Source: Acetobacteraceae bacterium
GTDB lineage: Bacteria; Pseudomonadota; Alphaproteobacteria; Acetobacterales; Acetobacteraceae
Direction: 5' to 3'
NCBI GenBank assembly: GCA_027487385.1
Contig: JAIYDS010000074.1
Span: 1-33,063 of the forward strand
DNA length: 33,063 bases
Shown here in pieces: positions 11,286 through 18,879 of the stretch; positions within the stretch are counted from its first letter, which is position 1, and each line of letters begins with the position of its first letter. The position numbers and the translations under genes were made by a program. The notes below the pieces were generated by a model. That model was not told the origin of the DNA, did no database searches, and saw only the letters and a list, made by a program, of their open reading frames with translations.

Positions 11286-13382
11286 TCAGAAGGCCCGCGA
11301 CAACCCGGCGTAGACCGCCCGGCGCGGCAGGAATTGCGGCGCGCCCACGCCGATGCCCGAGCCATCGCGCAGCTGCACGGTCTGGTCCGTCAGGTTGATG
11401 AGGTCCACGCGGGCGGTCCAGGTGCCGCCGTCAAAAGCCCGGAATTCCTGGGCAAAGCCGAGATTCATCGTGGTGTAGCTCGGCTGCTTCTCGGAATTGG
11501 CGAAGCCGCGCCGCAGCCCATTGCCATAAAGCAGCGTGGCCGAGGCGCGGGCACCCTCCCACACCCGATAGCTTGCCCCGGCCGAGCCGGTGATCAGCTG
11601 GTCATGGTCGGTGCGGACATATTTGCTGGCGACATAAGCCAGCTCATCCGGCTCGAAATTGAATTGGCTGCTGCGGATCTCGCGCCCTGTGGCGCGGGAG
11701 AGGGTGAGGTTCGCATAAAGGCTCAGCCGGGGCGAGTTCCATTGGCCGGTGAACTCCACGCCATAGGTCTCGCCGCGGGCGTAATTGAAGGGGGTGAAGA
11801 CCAGGGCGCGGCCGAACTGGCCGAGATCCAGCATGTCGGTCGCCTGCTTGTACCAGGCATTGGTGCCGAGCGTGAGCTGCGGCGTGATCCGCTGCGAAAT
11901 CCCGGCCGAGAAGTAGTTGCTGCGCTCCGGCCGCGGCGCATTGCCGCTGGTGCCCGGGGGTGCCCCGGTGGTGTCGGCGAATTGGCTGAGCGTGAAGGGC
12001 GTGATGAGTTCCTGCGCCGGCGGCGTGAAATAGCGCGCATAGCCGATGGTCAGCGTGGTGCCGTCCCAGGGGCGCCAGACCGCGTTGATGCGCGGCGAGA
12101 CCTGGCCCGCCTGCACCGCCTGGTCCGCATAATCCCCGCGCAGCCCGAAATTCAGCGTGAAGCGGTCCGTGATGCGCCACTCATTCTGGAGATAGGCGCC
12201 ATAAAGCCAGGAGGTGCGGCGGTTGTTGTTGATGACCGGGAATTGCGCGTCCAGCACCTCGCCATCCGCATCCACGGGGAAGACGAAGGAGGTGTTCCAG
12301 GCGCGCACCCGCTCGGCCATGGTCATCACGCCGAAGCGCAGCGTGTTGCTGGCATTGAGCTGGTAGGAGGCATCCGCCTGCAGCCCCGCCGCCTGGGATT
12401 GGCGCCGGATGTCGGAGGCGACGCCGTTGAAGGCGAGCTCCCCCTGCACATCGGGCAGGTAATGGGTGGAAGAGCGGCGGGCGAAGCCGGCCACTTGCCA
12501 ATCCAGCGCATCGCGGCTGCCCTGCAGGGCCAGGATGCCGAAGGTGTTGCGCTCCCATTGGCGGGCGCTGAGGCGGGCGCTGTTGAAATCGGTGATGCCA
12601 TCCACCGGGAATTCCTGCGGCTGGCCCGGATTGTTCGGCATCTGGAAGCGATTGGCCGAGGCACCGCCGATGAAGCTGATCCGCGTGGAATCATCAATCA
12701 GCCGCGAGACGGAGAGCAGGCCGCGATACTGATCCGTCCGGTTGTGGATGGAATCATAGGAGCCGGTGGGCGGCTCGATGCCTTGCAGGCTTTGCCGATA
12801 GGCGCCCGTGGCGAAGACATCCCAGCCGTTGAAGATCCCGGCATAGCCGACCGAGGGCTGGAAGGTGTTGAAGCTGCCGCCATAGACGCTGGCCCAGCCG
12901 CCCGGATTGCTGGCGCCGGAGAGCAGGTTCACGTCGATCACGCCACCGGTGCGATAGCCGAACTGCGCCGGCAGCGCCCCGGTGAGCAGCGAGAAGGAGC
13001 GCAGGCCGCGCGCGTCCAGATAGGCGCCGAAGCCCTGGATGCCCTCGGGGATGGTCACGCCATTGATGCGGTATTGCAGGTTGCGGTGCTCGCCGCGGAT
13101 GTGGATCTCGCCGAAACTGTCCTGCACCACGCCGGGGAAGGTCAGGAGGAGCTGGTTGATCGGCGCCTCCACCCCCTGGGGCAGGCCCTCGATGGCGTTG
13201 CGGTCCAGGGTGGAGACGGTGGCGCCGAGCGTGGGCGAGATGACGCCCCGCGCCTCATCCAGGCGGCGGGCCTGAACCACGGTGTCCGGCACCTCGGAAG
13301 CCGGCTGTGCGGCGAGGGAGCCGGGCAGGAAGGCCGCGCTCAGCGAAAGCGCGGCCGCGGGAAGGCGTGAGGAGGGGCGCAT
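11286..13382 (-). CDS. TonB-dependent outer-membrane receptor (candidate zinc-regulated)
   Basis: This 698-residue protein has a signal peptide (cleavage near SLAA-QPAS), a TonB-box-like DTVVQA at about residues 33-38, and a plug domain with [22 protein letters not shown] and the segment [12 protein letters not shown] 22-strand beta-barrel region follows, ending in the expected terminal phenylalanine (GLSRAF). Such receptors import scarce metals, siderophores or cofactors across the outer membrane using TonB-ExbBD energy. A Zur-box-like operator lies 25 nt before the ATG, which points to zinc or a zinc chelate as substrate. However, no His-rich loop like that of ZnuD is visible, so the substrate is inferred from the operator only. 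No znuABC or zur gene is in the window. Confidence 0.93.
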   Translation of the reverse strand: MRPSSRLPAAALSLSAAFLPGSLAAQPASEVPDTVVQARRLDEARGVISPTLGATVSTLDRNAIEGLPQGVEAPINQLLLTFPGVVQDSFGEIHIRGEHRNLQYRINGVTIPEGIQGFGAYLDARGLRSFSLLTGALPAQFGYRTGGVIDVNLLSGASNPGGWASVYGGSFNTFQPSVGYAGIFNGWDVFATGAYRQSLQGIEPPTGSYDSIHNRTDQYRGLLSVSRLIDDSTRISFIGGASANRFQMPNNPGQPQEFPVDGITDFNSARLSARQWERNTFGILALQGSRDALDWQVAGFARRSSTHYLPDVQGELAFNGVASDIRRQSQAAGLQADASYQLNASNTLRFGVMTMAERVRAWNTSFVFPVDADGEVLDAQFPVINNNRRTSWLYGAYLQNEWRITDRFTLNFGLRGDYADQAVQAGQVSPRINAVWRPWDGTTLTIGYARYFTPPAQELITPFTLSQFADTTGAPPGTSGNAPRPERSNYFSAGISQRITPQLTLGTNAWYKQATDMLDLGQFGRALVFTPFNYARGETYGVEFTGQWNSPRLSLYANLTLSRATGREIRSSQFNFEPDELAYVASKYVRTDHDQLITGSAGASYRVWEGARASATLLYGNGLRRGFANSEKQPSYTTMNLGFAQEFRAFDGGTWTARVDLINLTDQTVQLRDGSGIGVGAPQFLPRRAVYAGLSRAF

Positions 13383-13408
13383 CGGACGAACTCATCAGGT
13401 TACGTCCG
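13383..13408 (-). promoter_or_regulatory. Inverted repeat in the leader of the TonB receptor
   Basis: CGGACG (13383-13388) and CGTCCG (13403-13408) are perfect 6-bp arms separated by 14 nt, immediately upstream of the receptor ATG and abutting the Zur-like box. It would fold in the 5' leader over the ribosome binding region, so it may affect translation. No clear Shine-Dalgarno sequence is seen in the interval. Confidence 0.35.
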
Positions 13409-13430
13409 AAACGTTATTTTATAACATTGA
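13408..13430 (-). promoter_or_regulatory. Zur-box-like operator upstream of the TonB receptor
   Basis: On the minus strand the core is GTTATAAAATAAC, a 5-3-5 palindrome, flanked by CAAT on one side and GTTTC on the other. Aligned to the 23-nt gamma-proteobacterial Zur consensus (core TGTTATA-N-TATAACA with flanking AA and TT), it matches 19 of the 22 fixed positions. TATAAA inside it could serve as a -10 element, so a bound repressor would block transcription. The box sits 25 nt before the ATG and in the last codons of the upstream proline-rich ORF. Confidence 0.7.
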
Positions 13431-13925
13431 CCATGGGAAGGGGGGCGGCGTCGGCGGAAGAAGGTCCAGATCCGGCACGTCGCGATCGGCCCAGAGCGCT
13501 TCCAAAAGCTGAGCCGGATCAGCCGGACCCCTCACCGGGGGCGGCGGCGTGATCAGGGGCAGCGGCGCCGTCGGCAGCACGGGCGGAACCAGCGGATCCG
13601 GCGCGGCGGAAGGGGTCGGGCCCGGCATGGGAGGGTTGGCCGTGGGGGGGCGTGGCGCCGCGACGGGCTCTGTTGGGGCTGGTGCGGGCGGCGACTGATT
13701 TTGCGGAAGGCTGGCCTCGGGCGGCACGGCCAGGGGGCGCGGCAGGTCATTCGGCAGGGCGATGGCGGGGGCCGGTGTGCCCGGGGGGCTGGCCGGCATG
13801 GGCAGCGGGGGCAGGCTGAAGCGCGGGGCCGGGGCCTCGGGTTGCGGCACCGCGGCCCAGCTGAAAGCCAGGTCCTGCGGCAGGGCGAAGGGCGAGGGTG
13901 CGCGGGGGAGGGGGGCGAGAAGCAT
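13419..13925 (-). CDS. Proline-rich hypothetical protein
   Basis: This 168-residue ORF is very rich in proline and alanine. It starts at an ATG preceded closely by GGAGGGG, and has an open frame to a TAA at 13419. Short phrases recur (FALPQDLAF, IALPNDLPRP), and the C-terminal part has an acidic segment (ADRDVPDLDLLPP). No signal peptide, membrane helix or known domain is recognised; it could be a spacer-like or disordered protein. Other frames over the same DNA are also open because of base composition, so its reality is uncertain. It runs in the same direction as the TonB receptor, but the receptor's Zur-like box lies in its final codons, suggesting separate promoters. Confidence 0.45.
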   Translation of the reverse strand: MLLAPLPRAPSPFALPQDLAFSWAAVPQPEAPAPRFSLPPLPMPASPPGTPAPAIALPNDLPRPLAVPPEASLPQNQSPPAPAPTEPVAAPRPPTANPPMPGPTPSAAPDPLVPPVLPTAPLPLITPPPPVRGPADPAQLLEALWADRDVPDLDLLPPTPPPFPWSML

Positions 13926-13996
13926 GCCCCTCCGCTACAGCCTCCGCGTGCAAAAGGCAACGCTTTTTTAATCAAGAAAGGTTGTTTTAAGCCAAA

Positions 13997-14704
13997 TTAG
14001 AGAAAAAAGAGACGGTCTTCGCGCCTGGGTTGCGCCCCACCCGCCGCCCGGATGCCACCCCAGAGCGAGGCGGCCACGGAATCCACAACCATCACGCCAT
14101 GTTGCGTCTCGATCTCACGCGCCGCCGGCAGGCCGCGGAAATTCGTACAGTGGATCACCACCGCATCGGTTGGGCGTTCCGTCACCGCCGCTTCCATCAG
14201 CCGGCCCACCTTGGCCGCGTCATGCAGGGCGAAGCTGTAGTTGCCGGGGTCTTCCAGATGCCGCTCGGCCGTCACCTCGAAGCCCTCGCGCGTCAGATTG
14301 GCGATGATCGCGGCCTGGACATCGGCCAGGTAGGGCGTGACCAAGGCGAGCTTGCGCGCATCCGCCAGGCGCAGCGCATCGCGCAGGGCCAGGGTGGCCG
14401 TGGTGGCCGGGATGCCGGTGCGTTGGGTGATGGCGGCGCAAAGCGCCTCATCCTGCGAGAAGCCCAGCCAGGAGCCGGATGTGCCGGCCCAGCAGATGGA
14501 ATCCACCTTCGCATCGGCCAGCATCTCGGCCGCCGCCAGCACGGGGGCCGGGTCGAATTGCTGGTTCGCGGCCTCGCCCAGATTGATGGCGAGCACCCGG
14601 AACCGCGCGAAATGCGCGGTGATCCCCGGGGCATCCCGCAGGAGCCAGGCCATGGCCGGCTCCAGCACGGTGTTGGAGGAGGGGGTGAGGAATCCGAGGC
14701 GCAT
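13997..14704 (-). CDS. Asp/Glu racemase-superfamily enzyme with arylmalonate decarboxylase-like active site
   Basis: This 235-residue protein belongs to the maleate isomerase/arylmalonate decarboxylase branch, shown by GFLTPSSNTV near the start, the WAGTSGSW segment and IHCTNFRG. Most isomerases and racemases of this group carry two catalytic cysteines. Here the first position is Gly74 and only Cys186 remains, with Thr75, Ser76 and Tyr125 also present. Bordetella arylmalonate decarboxylase has Gly74, Cys188, Thr75, Ser76 and Tyr126, so a cofactor-free decarboxylation of a malonate-type acid is the best guess. It starts 16 nt after an ABC permease gene and is likely the last gene of that operon. 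Substrate identity is inferred and untested. Confidence 0.85.
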   Translation of the reverse strand: MRLGFLTPSSNTVLEPAMAWLLRDAPGITAHFARFRVLAINLGEAANQQFDPAPVLAAAEMLADAKVDSICWAGTSGSWLGFSQDEALCAAITQRTGIPATTATLALRDALRLADARKLALVTPYLADVQAAIIANLTREGFEVTAERHLEDPGNYSFALHDAAKVGRLMEAAVTERPTDAVVIHCTNFRGLPAAREIETQHGVMVVDSVAASLWGGIRAAGGAQPRREDRLFFL

Positions 14705-14720
14705 GCGCCTCGTTAACCGT

Positions 14721-15554
14721 TCAGCCCCCCGGCGTGAAGTTCTGCGCGTCCTGGCCGCGCGTGGCCCAGCCGGTGGTGCGGCGTTCGATGAACTCCGCGA
14801 TCCAGTAGAGCATGATGCCCATCATCCCCGTCACGATCAGCCCGGCAAACACCAGCGGCACGTCGAAGCGGGAGGAGGCCACCATCATCAGCCGCCCGAT
14901 GCCGGCATTGGGCGCCACGCTCTCCGCGATGATCGAGCCCACGAAGGCCACCGTGATCGCGATCTTCAGCGAGGCGAAGAAATAGGGCATGGCGCGCGGC
15001 AGGCCGACCTTGCGGATGATGTCCGAAGGCTTGGCGCCGAGCGCGCGCAGCACGTCCCGCAACTCCGGCTCCACCGTCGCAATCCCGGTCGCCACATTCA
15101 CCACGATGGGGAAGAAGCTGATCAGGAAGGCGGTGATGATGGCGGGCCAGACGCCGATGCCGAACCAGATGATGAGCACCGGCACCACCGCCACCTTGGG
15201 GATGGAGTTGAAGGCGATCAGCAGCGGATAAAGCCCCTTATAGACCAGCGTGGAGGAGCCGATCGCCACCCCCAGCAGCAGCCCCGCCACCACGGCGAGG
15301 CCAAAGCCCGCCAGCGTGGAGAGCAGGGTATGGAGGCTGTCATCCAGCAGCGGTTTCCACCACTTTACCGCGGCGGCGAAGACGTCGGTGGGGGCGGGCA
15401 GGATGAAGGTGGAAATGCCGAAGACCTCGGTCGCCAGCTCCCAGAGGATGAAGGTGCCGGCGATCACCAGCCAGGGCAGCCAGGCCTGGAGGGTGCGGCG
15501 GCGGCGGGCCGAGGCGGCCAGCGCCTCGATGCGGGATTGCGCCTTGCTCGACAT
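14721..15554 (-). CDS. ABC transporter permease, NitT/TauT (SsuC-like) family
   Basis: This 277-residue inner-membrane protein has a hydrophobic first helix (WLPWLVIAGTFILWELATEVFG) and further helices in a six-helix pattern. The cytoplasmic coupling loop ELRDVLRALGAKPSDIIRKVGLPRAMPYFFASLK is the EAA-type segment that contacts the ATPase; I cite it at positions near 15050-14950. Proteins of this family import sulfonates, nitrate, taurine, pyrimidine precursors or aromatic acids. The ATG overlaps the ATPase stop by 1 nt (TGATG), so the two are coupled. The downstream gene is the decarboxylase-like enzyme. Confidence 0.93.
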   Translation of the reverse strand: MSSKAQSRIEALAASARRRRTLQAWLPWLVIAGTFILWELATEVFGISTFILPAPTDVFAAAVKWWKPLLDDSLHTLLSTLAGFGLAVVAGLLLGVAIGSSTLVYKGLYPLLIAFNSIPKVAVVPVLIIWFGIGVWPAIITAFLISFFPIVVNVATGIATVEPELRDVLRALGAKPSDIIRKVGLPRAMPYFFASLKIAITVAFVGSIIAESVAPNAGIGRLMMVASSRFDVPLVFAGLIVTGMMGIMLYWIAEFIERRTTGWATRGQDAQNFTPGG

Positions 15555-16354
15555 CAGGTGACTTCCTCGCCCTTGCGCGCCAGCGCGATGAAGCCGCGCA
15601 ATTCGGCCACCAGCTTCGTGAATTCAACTTCCACCATCGTCTCCTGCGTGCGCGGCCGCGCGAAGGGCACGACCCGCTCGGCAATGATCCGCCCGGGGCG
15701 GGCCGACATCACCAGCACCCGGTCGGCCAGGTAGCAGGCCTCGCGCAGATCATGCGTGACCAGCACCACGGTGGGCCGCCGCGCCATCCAGACCTGCTGC
15801 AGCACGTCCCAGAGATCCTCGCGCGTGAAGACGTCGAGCGCCGAGAAGGGCTCATCCAGCATCAGCAGCGGCGGCTCATGGATCAGCGCGCGGCAGAGGC
15901 TGGTGCGCTGCTGCATTCCGCCCGAAAGCTGATAGGGGTATTTGGCGCCGAAGCCTTCCAGCCCCACCAGCTTCAGCAGATCCAGCGCCTTCTGCTCGTA
16001 TTTCGCACGCTCCGAGCGCAGGCGCTTGCGGTGCTCGGGCACCACCTCCAGCGGCAGCATGACGTTGTCGAGGATGGTCCGCCAGGGCAGCAGCGTCGGG
16101 TTCTGGAAGGCCATGCCAACCAGCGAGAGCGGACGGTCCACCTCCTCGCCCGCCACCACGACATTGCCATCCGTCGCGGGCCAGAGGCCGGAGACGAGGC
16201 GCATCAGCGTGGATTTGCCGCAACCCGAGGGGCCGACCACGGCGATGAATTCGCCCTGCTGCACGTTCAGGCTGCATTCCTGCAGGGCCAGCGTGCCTTC
16301 GACACCGCCATAGCGCATGGCCACACGGTCGATTTCAACAAAGGGGCGCGTCAT
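15554..16354 (-). CDS. ABC transporter ATP-binding protein, NitT/TauT (SsuB/TauB-like) family
   Basis: This 266-residue ATPase has a Walker A motif GPSGCGKST at residues 41-49, a Q-loop FQNPTLLPW, the signature LSGGMQQR at 143-150 and Walker B LLMLDEPF near 163-170, followed by the switch histidine in VLVTHDLREA. It powers the adjacent permease. The wording of these motifs is typical of the SsuB/TauB subfamily. It lies 153 nt after the binding-protein gene, with several hairpins in the gap, and overlaps the permease start by 1 nt. Confidence 0.95.
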   Translation of the reverse strand: MTRPFVEIDRVAMRYGGVEGTLALQECSLNVQQGEFIAVVGPSGCGKSTLMRLVSGLWPATDGNVVVAGEEVDRPLSLVGMAFQNPTLLPWRTILDNVMLPLEVVPEHRKRLRSERAKYEQKALDLLKLVGLEGFGAKYPYQLSGGMQQRTSLCRALIHEPPLLMLDEPFSALDVFTREDLWDVLQQVWMARRPTVVLVTHDLREACYLADRVLVMSARPGRIIAERVVPFARPRTQETMVEVEFTKLVAELRGFIALARKGEEVT

Positions 16355-16412
16355 GCGGGGCTCCGGGTGATCCAGGGGTCTCGTCTGCCATCAGAGCTAG
16401 CAGCCCGGCCGG

Positions 16413-16451
16413 CCGCTTCCCACCGCGAGGAAGCGGAACGAAGCGCCTTCG
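16413..16451 (-). terminator. Two short hairpins in the binding protein-ATPase gap
   Basis: CCGCTTCC (16413-16420) and GGAAGCGG (16429-16436) are perfect 8-bp arms, and CGAAG-CGC-CTTCG (16439-16451) follows. They lie beside the larger hairpin at 16469-16503, making a structured intercistronic region. No T tract follows, so partial termination or protection of the upstream mRNA is more likely than full termination. Confidence 0.45.
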
Positions 16452-16468
16452 CGCGCCGGCATGCCTGT

Positions 16469-16503
16469 TTCCCGGGCGGCGGCCGCGCGCCGCCGCCCGG
16501 GAA
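16469..16503 (-). terminator. Perfect 14-bp GC-rich hairpin just after the ABC binding-protein gene
   Basis: TTCCCGGGCGGCGG (16469-16482) and CCGCCGCCCGGGAA (16490-16503) are exact reverse complements around a 7-nt loop, beginning 4 nt past the stop codon of the binding protein. On the minus strand the hairpin is not followed by a T run. This placement resembles intercistronic structures that stabilise the binding-protein part of a transporter mRNA, as known for malE. Confidence 0.6.
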
Positions 16504-16507
16504 GCGT

Positions 16508-17527
16508 TCAGATGCGGCGCTGGTCCGCGGCCGGCAGGAAGTCCGGCACGTAGAACTGCCCGGCCTGGATGCGCGCGGGCAGGTTGAAGGCGCCCTCCAC
16601 GGCGGTGATGCCCGCCTGCATCCGGGCCGTGTCCACCGCCGAGATCCCGTTGGCGCGCACATTCGGCGTCATGATCACGCGCTCCACGTTCAACTCGTGG
16701 CGCTCCATCTCCAGGGCCGCATCGGTCAGCGGCTCCACCTGGCGCAGCACCTGGATCATGCCCGCGGGATTGGCCAGGGTGTCGCGGAAGCCGCGGATCA
16801 GCGCGGCGACGGCGCCGCGCACCACATTGGGGTTGCGCTCGGCGAAGGCGCGGGTGGTGAGCAGCGCGCCGCCATACAGGTTCAGCCCGTGGTCGTAATA
16901 CATCATGATCCGCTGCTGCGGCATCGGCAGGCCGATGCCCTTCAAGGCCAGGGCCGAGGTGGTGACGAAGCCCGTCACCCCATCCGCCTCGCGCCGGACC
17001 AGCATGGGCTCGCGCAGGGCGGGCGCCACGGAGATGAAGGTGACGCGGCTCGCATCCACGCCGGCCGCCTGGGCGAAGGCGGGGAAGAGCTGGCGGCCGG
17101 CGTCGAAATCCGGGGCGGCGAGGCGGCGGCCCTCCAGATCCTTCGGCGTGCGGATCGGCCCATCGGCGCGGGTGATGACGCAAAGCGGCGCGCGGTCATG
17201 CAGCACGGCCACGCAGATCAGGCCGCTATCGGGATTCTGCGCCAGGAAGCGGATGGCCGGGTTGATGTCGGCATAGCCCATCTCATGGCTGCCCGCGACG
17301 AGCGCCGGCGGCACGCCGCCCGAGCCCTGGCCGCGATCAATCTGCACATCAATCCCGGCCTCACGGAAATAGCCGCGCTCCCGCGCCACCAGGGCGAAGG
17401 CGTTAGGCGCCTGGAAGGCCCAGTCCAGCGTCAGGCGCAGCCGCGGCGCCGGTTGGGCGCGCAGCACCCCCGGCGCGGCGAGGGGTGCAAGACCCGTGGC
17501 GAGGAGGAGGGAGCGGCGCGGCGTCAT
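16508..17527 (-). CDS. ABC transporter substrate-binding protein, NMT1/THI5-like (NitT/TauT family)
   Basis: This 339-residue periplasmic protein has a signal peptide with a twin-arginine-like start (MTPRRSLLLATG) and probable cleavage near VLRA-QPAP. The mature part begins LRLTLDWAFQAPNAFALVAR, typical of NMT1/THI5-like binding proteins, followed by YFREAGIDVQI and the glycine-rich ligand loop GQGSGGVPPALVAG. It delivers substrate to the permease and ATPase encoded downstream. The family binds small planar or acidic organic molecules (pyrimidine precursors, aromatic acids, sulfonates). The terminal decarboxylase-like gene makes a malonate-type or related acid plausible. It is first in the operon and divergent from the rhodanese gene. 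Confidence 0.93.
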   Translation of the reverse strand: MTPRRSLLLATGLAPLAAPGVLRAQPAPRLRLTLDWAFQAPNAFALVARERGYFREAGIDVQIDRGQGSGGVPPALVAGSHEMGYADINPAIRFLAQNPDSGLICVAVLHDRAPLCVITRADGPIRTPKDLEGRRLAAPDFDAGRQLFPAFAQAAGVDASRVTFISVAPALREPMLVRREADGVTGFVTTSALALKGIGLPMPQQRIMMYYDHGLNLYGGALLTTRAFAERNPNVVRGAVAALIRGFRDTLANPAGMIQVLRQVEPLTDAALEMERHELNVERVIMTPNVRANGISAVDTARMQAGITAVEGAFNLPARIQAGQFYVPDFLPAADQRRI

Positions 17528-17544
17528 GGCGGATTCCTGAACGG

Positions 17545-17559
17545 GGAGAGCGTCTCTCC
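17545..17559 (-). promoter_or_regulatory. Small hairpin in the leader of the ABC operon
   Basis: GGAGAG-CGT-CTCTCC lies 17 nt upstream of the binding-protein ATG in the 145-nt divergent interval. It could fold in the 5' leader. The interval shows no further clear operator; promoters for both directions must lie here. Confidence 0.3.
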
Positions 17560-17672
17560 TAGCAGGAAGCCCCGAGGGTTAGGCAAGGGTGCTCTGCGCG
17601 CCGAGGCCCCACGCGGCGATTGCTGCCATGCGGAACTCCCCCCATTCTGGCGGAAAGAACCAGGAGAATGCC

Positions 17673-18089
17673 ATGACCGGAGTGCCCGACATCTCGCCCA
17701 CCGACACCTGGGCCGCGCTGGAGCGCGACCCCAAGGCCGTGCTGGTGGATGTGCGCACGGATGCCGAGTGGAATTTCGTCGGCGTGCCGGACCTCTCCGC
17801 CCTGGGCAAGCAGGTGGTGCTGATCCCCTGGCAGGTCTTCCCGGGGATGCAGGTGAACGGCCATTTCGTCGAGCATCTGCGCAAGGCCGGCATCACCGCC
17901 GAGAGCAACGTCTTCTACATCTGCCGCTCGGGCGCACGCAGCCTGGCGGCCGGCCAGGCGGCGCAGCAGGCGGGCTTCCCGCATGCCTTCAACGTGGCCG
18001 ATGGCTTCGAAGGCCCGGTGGACCATGAGGGGCATCGCGGCACCGTCGCCGGCTGGAAGGCCGACAACCTGCCCTGGCGCCAGCGCTGA
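17673..18089 (+). CDS. Rhodanese-like domain protein
   Basis: This 138-residue single-domain protein has the rhodanese blocks VLVDVRTDAEWNFVG and FYICRSGARS, with the predicted sulfur-carrying cysteine at Cys84 in a CRSGARS loop. The C-terminal NVADGFEGPVDHEGHRG is typical of proteobacterial single-domain rhodaneses. It would transfer sulfane sulfur to cyanide or another thiol acceptor. The ATG at 17673 has an AGGAG site 6 nt upstream; the frame is open to 17589, but the extra 28 residues look non-coding. Its stop overlaps a possible upstream start of the RMD1-family gene. Confidence 0.93.
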   Translation: MTGVPDISPTDTWAALERDPKAVLVDVRTDAEWNFVGVPDLSALGKQVVLIPWQVFPGMQVNGHFVEHLRKAGITAESNVFYICRSGARSLAAGQAAQQAGFPHAFNVADGFEGPVDHEGHRGTVAGWKADNLPWRQR

Positions 18090-18142
18090 GCGGCACGCCA
18101 CCCATCGCCGCCACCGCCCTGCTGCTGGGGGAAAGGCTTGAG

Positions 18143-18865
18143 TTGCGCGGCCTCTCCCGCGCCGCCGGCAGCGGAGCGGACCCGGTGATTCTCACGGGCG
18201 GGGCCCATCCGGCCTTCGCCTTCCGCTGGGGCGCGCTGGTCATCTTCGACGCGAGCCCCGAGCAGCGCGCCGCCCTGCTGGCGCAGCTTTCCGGCCGCAT
18301 CGCGGGACCGCTGGCCGTGCCGCTGGAGGAAAGCGCCTGGGTCTCGGGCGGCGCCGAGCGCGACGAGATCAGCGAGACGGGCGAGATCCGGCTGATGGAT
18401 CTCTCCACGCCCCGCCTGGGCATCCTGGCCGATGCGCTGGCGAAGAGCGCGGCCCTCAGCCATCAGGAGATGGCGCTGGCCCGCACGCTGGACGGGATGG
18501 AGCCGGTCGTGACGCGGCTGCGCGAGCAGGGCCGCCTCGGCTTTCTCTCGCGCGGGCTGATGCGGGCCATCGGCGCTGCCCTGGCCGCCCGCGGCCGGGC
18601 CAATGCGCGCATCCAGGCCGCCGACAAGCCGGATCTGCTCTGGGAGCATCCGGGGCTGGAGCGGCTTTATCAGCGGCTCAGCGATGAATTCGAACTGCCC
18701 GAGCGCTGCGAGGCGCTGGAGCGCAAGCTGGTGATGGTGGGCGAGATCATGCAGACGCTGCTCTCGCTGATCCAGGGCCAGCGCTCGCTGATCCTGGAGA
18801 TCGCGGTCGCCTCCTTCATCCTGATCGAGGTGATCGCAACCCTCTATGGGTTGCTGGCGCGATAG
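18143..18865 (+). CDS. RMD1/DUF155 family membrane protein
   Basis: The 240-residue frame from the TTG at 18143 contains the DUF155 core AFRWGALVIFD, an acidic and charged middle domain, the WEHPGLERLYQRLSDEFELPERCEALERKL helical segment near 18640-18730 and a C-terminal membrane helix (LEIAVASFILIEVIATLYGLL). The family includes yeast Rmd1 and mitochondrial RMND1; the bacterial role is unknown. The reading frame continues upstream without stop into the rhodanese gene, and the residues ATALLLGERLELRG just before the TTG look like genuine family sequence. No ATG, GTG or TTG precedes them back to 18062, so a non-standard start (for example CTG at 18086, overlapping the rhodanese stop) is possible. 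Confidence 0.85.
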   Translation: MRGLSRAAGSGADPVILTGGAHPAFAFRWGALVIFDASPEQRAALLAQLSGRIAGPLAVPLEESAWVSGGAERDEISETGEIRLMDLSTPRLGILADALAKSAALSHQEMALARTLDGMEPVVTRLREQGRLGFLSRGLMRAIGAALAARGRANARIQAADKPDLLWEHPGLERLYQRLSDEFELPERCEALERKLVMVGEIMQTLLSLIQGQRSLILEIAVASFILIEVIATLYGLLAR

Positions 18866-18879
18866 TGGCGGCTATCGCG
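18858..18879. terminator. Inverted repeat made of the stop codons of two convergent genes
   Basis: CGCGATAG (18858-18865) and CTATCGCG (18872-18879) are perfect 8-bp arms around a 6-nt loop. Each arm contains the last codons and the TAG stop of one gene, so both genes end in the same ...CGA-TAG sequence. The structure could terminate or protect both transcripts. Confidence 0.45.

Noticed and set aside
11070-13370. 766-codon plus-strand ORF opposite the TonB receptor
   Set aside because: The receptor frame has a signal peptide, plug and barrel end; the reverse frame is a base-composition shadow.
13926-13996. AT-rich A/T runs considered as a terminator of the decarboxylase-like gene
   Set aside because: The possible stem (AAAAG/CTTTT) is weak and badly placed relative to the T run, so I did not call it; a promoter for the proline-rich ORF is equally possible.
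15752-18028. 758-codon plus-strand ORF over the ABC operon and rhodanese gene
   Set aside because: It covers four clear genes in wrong frames and has no family motif.
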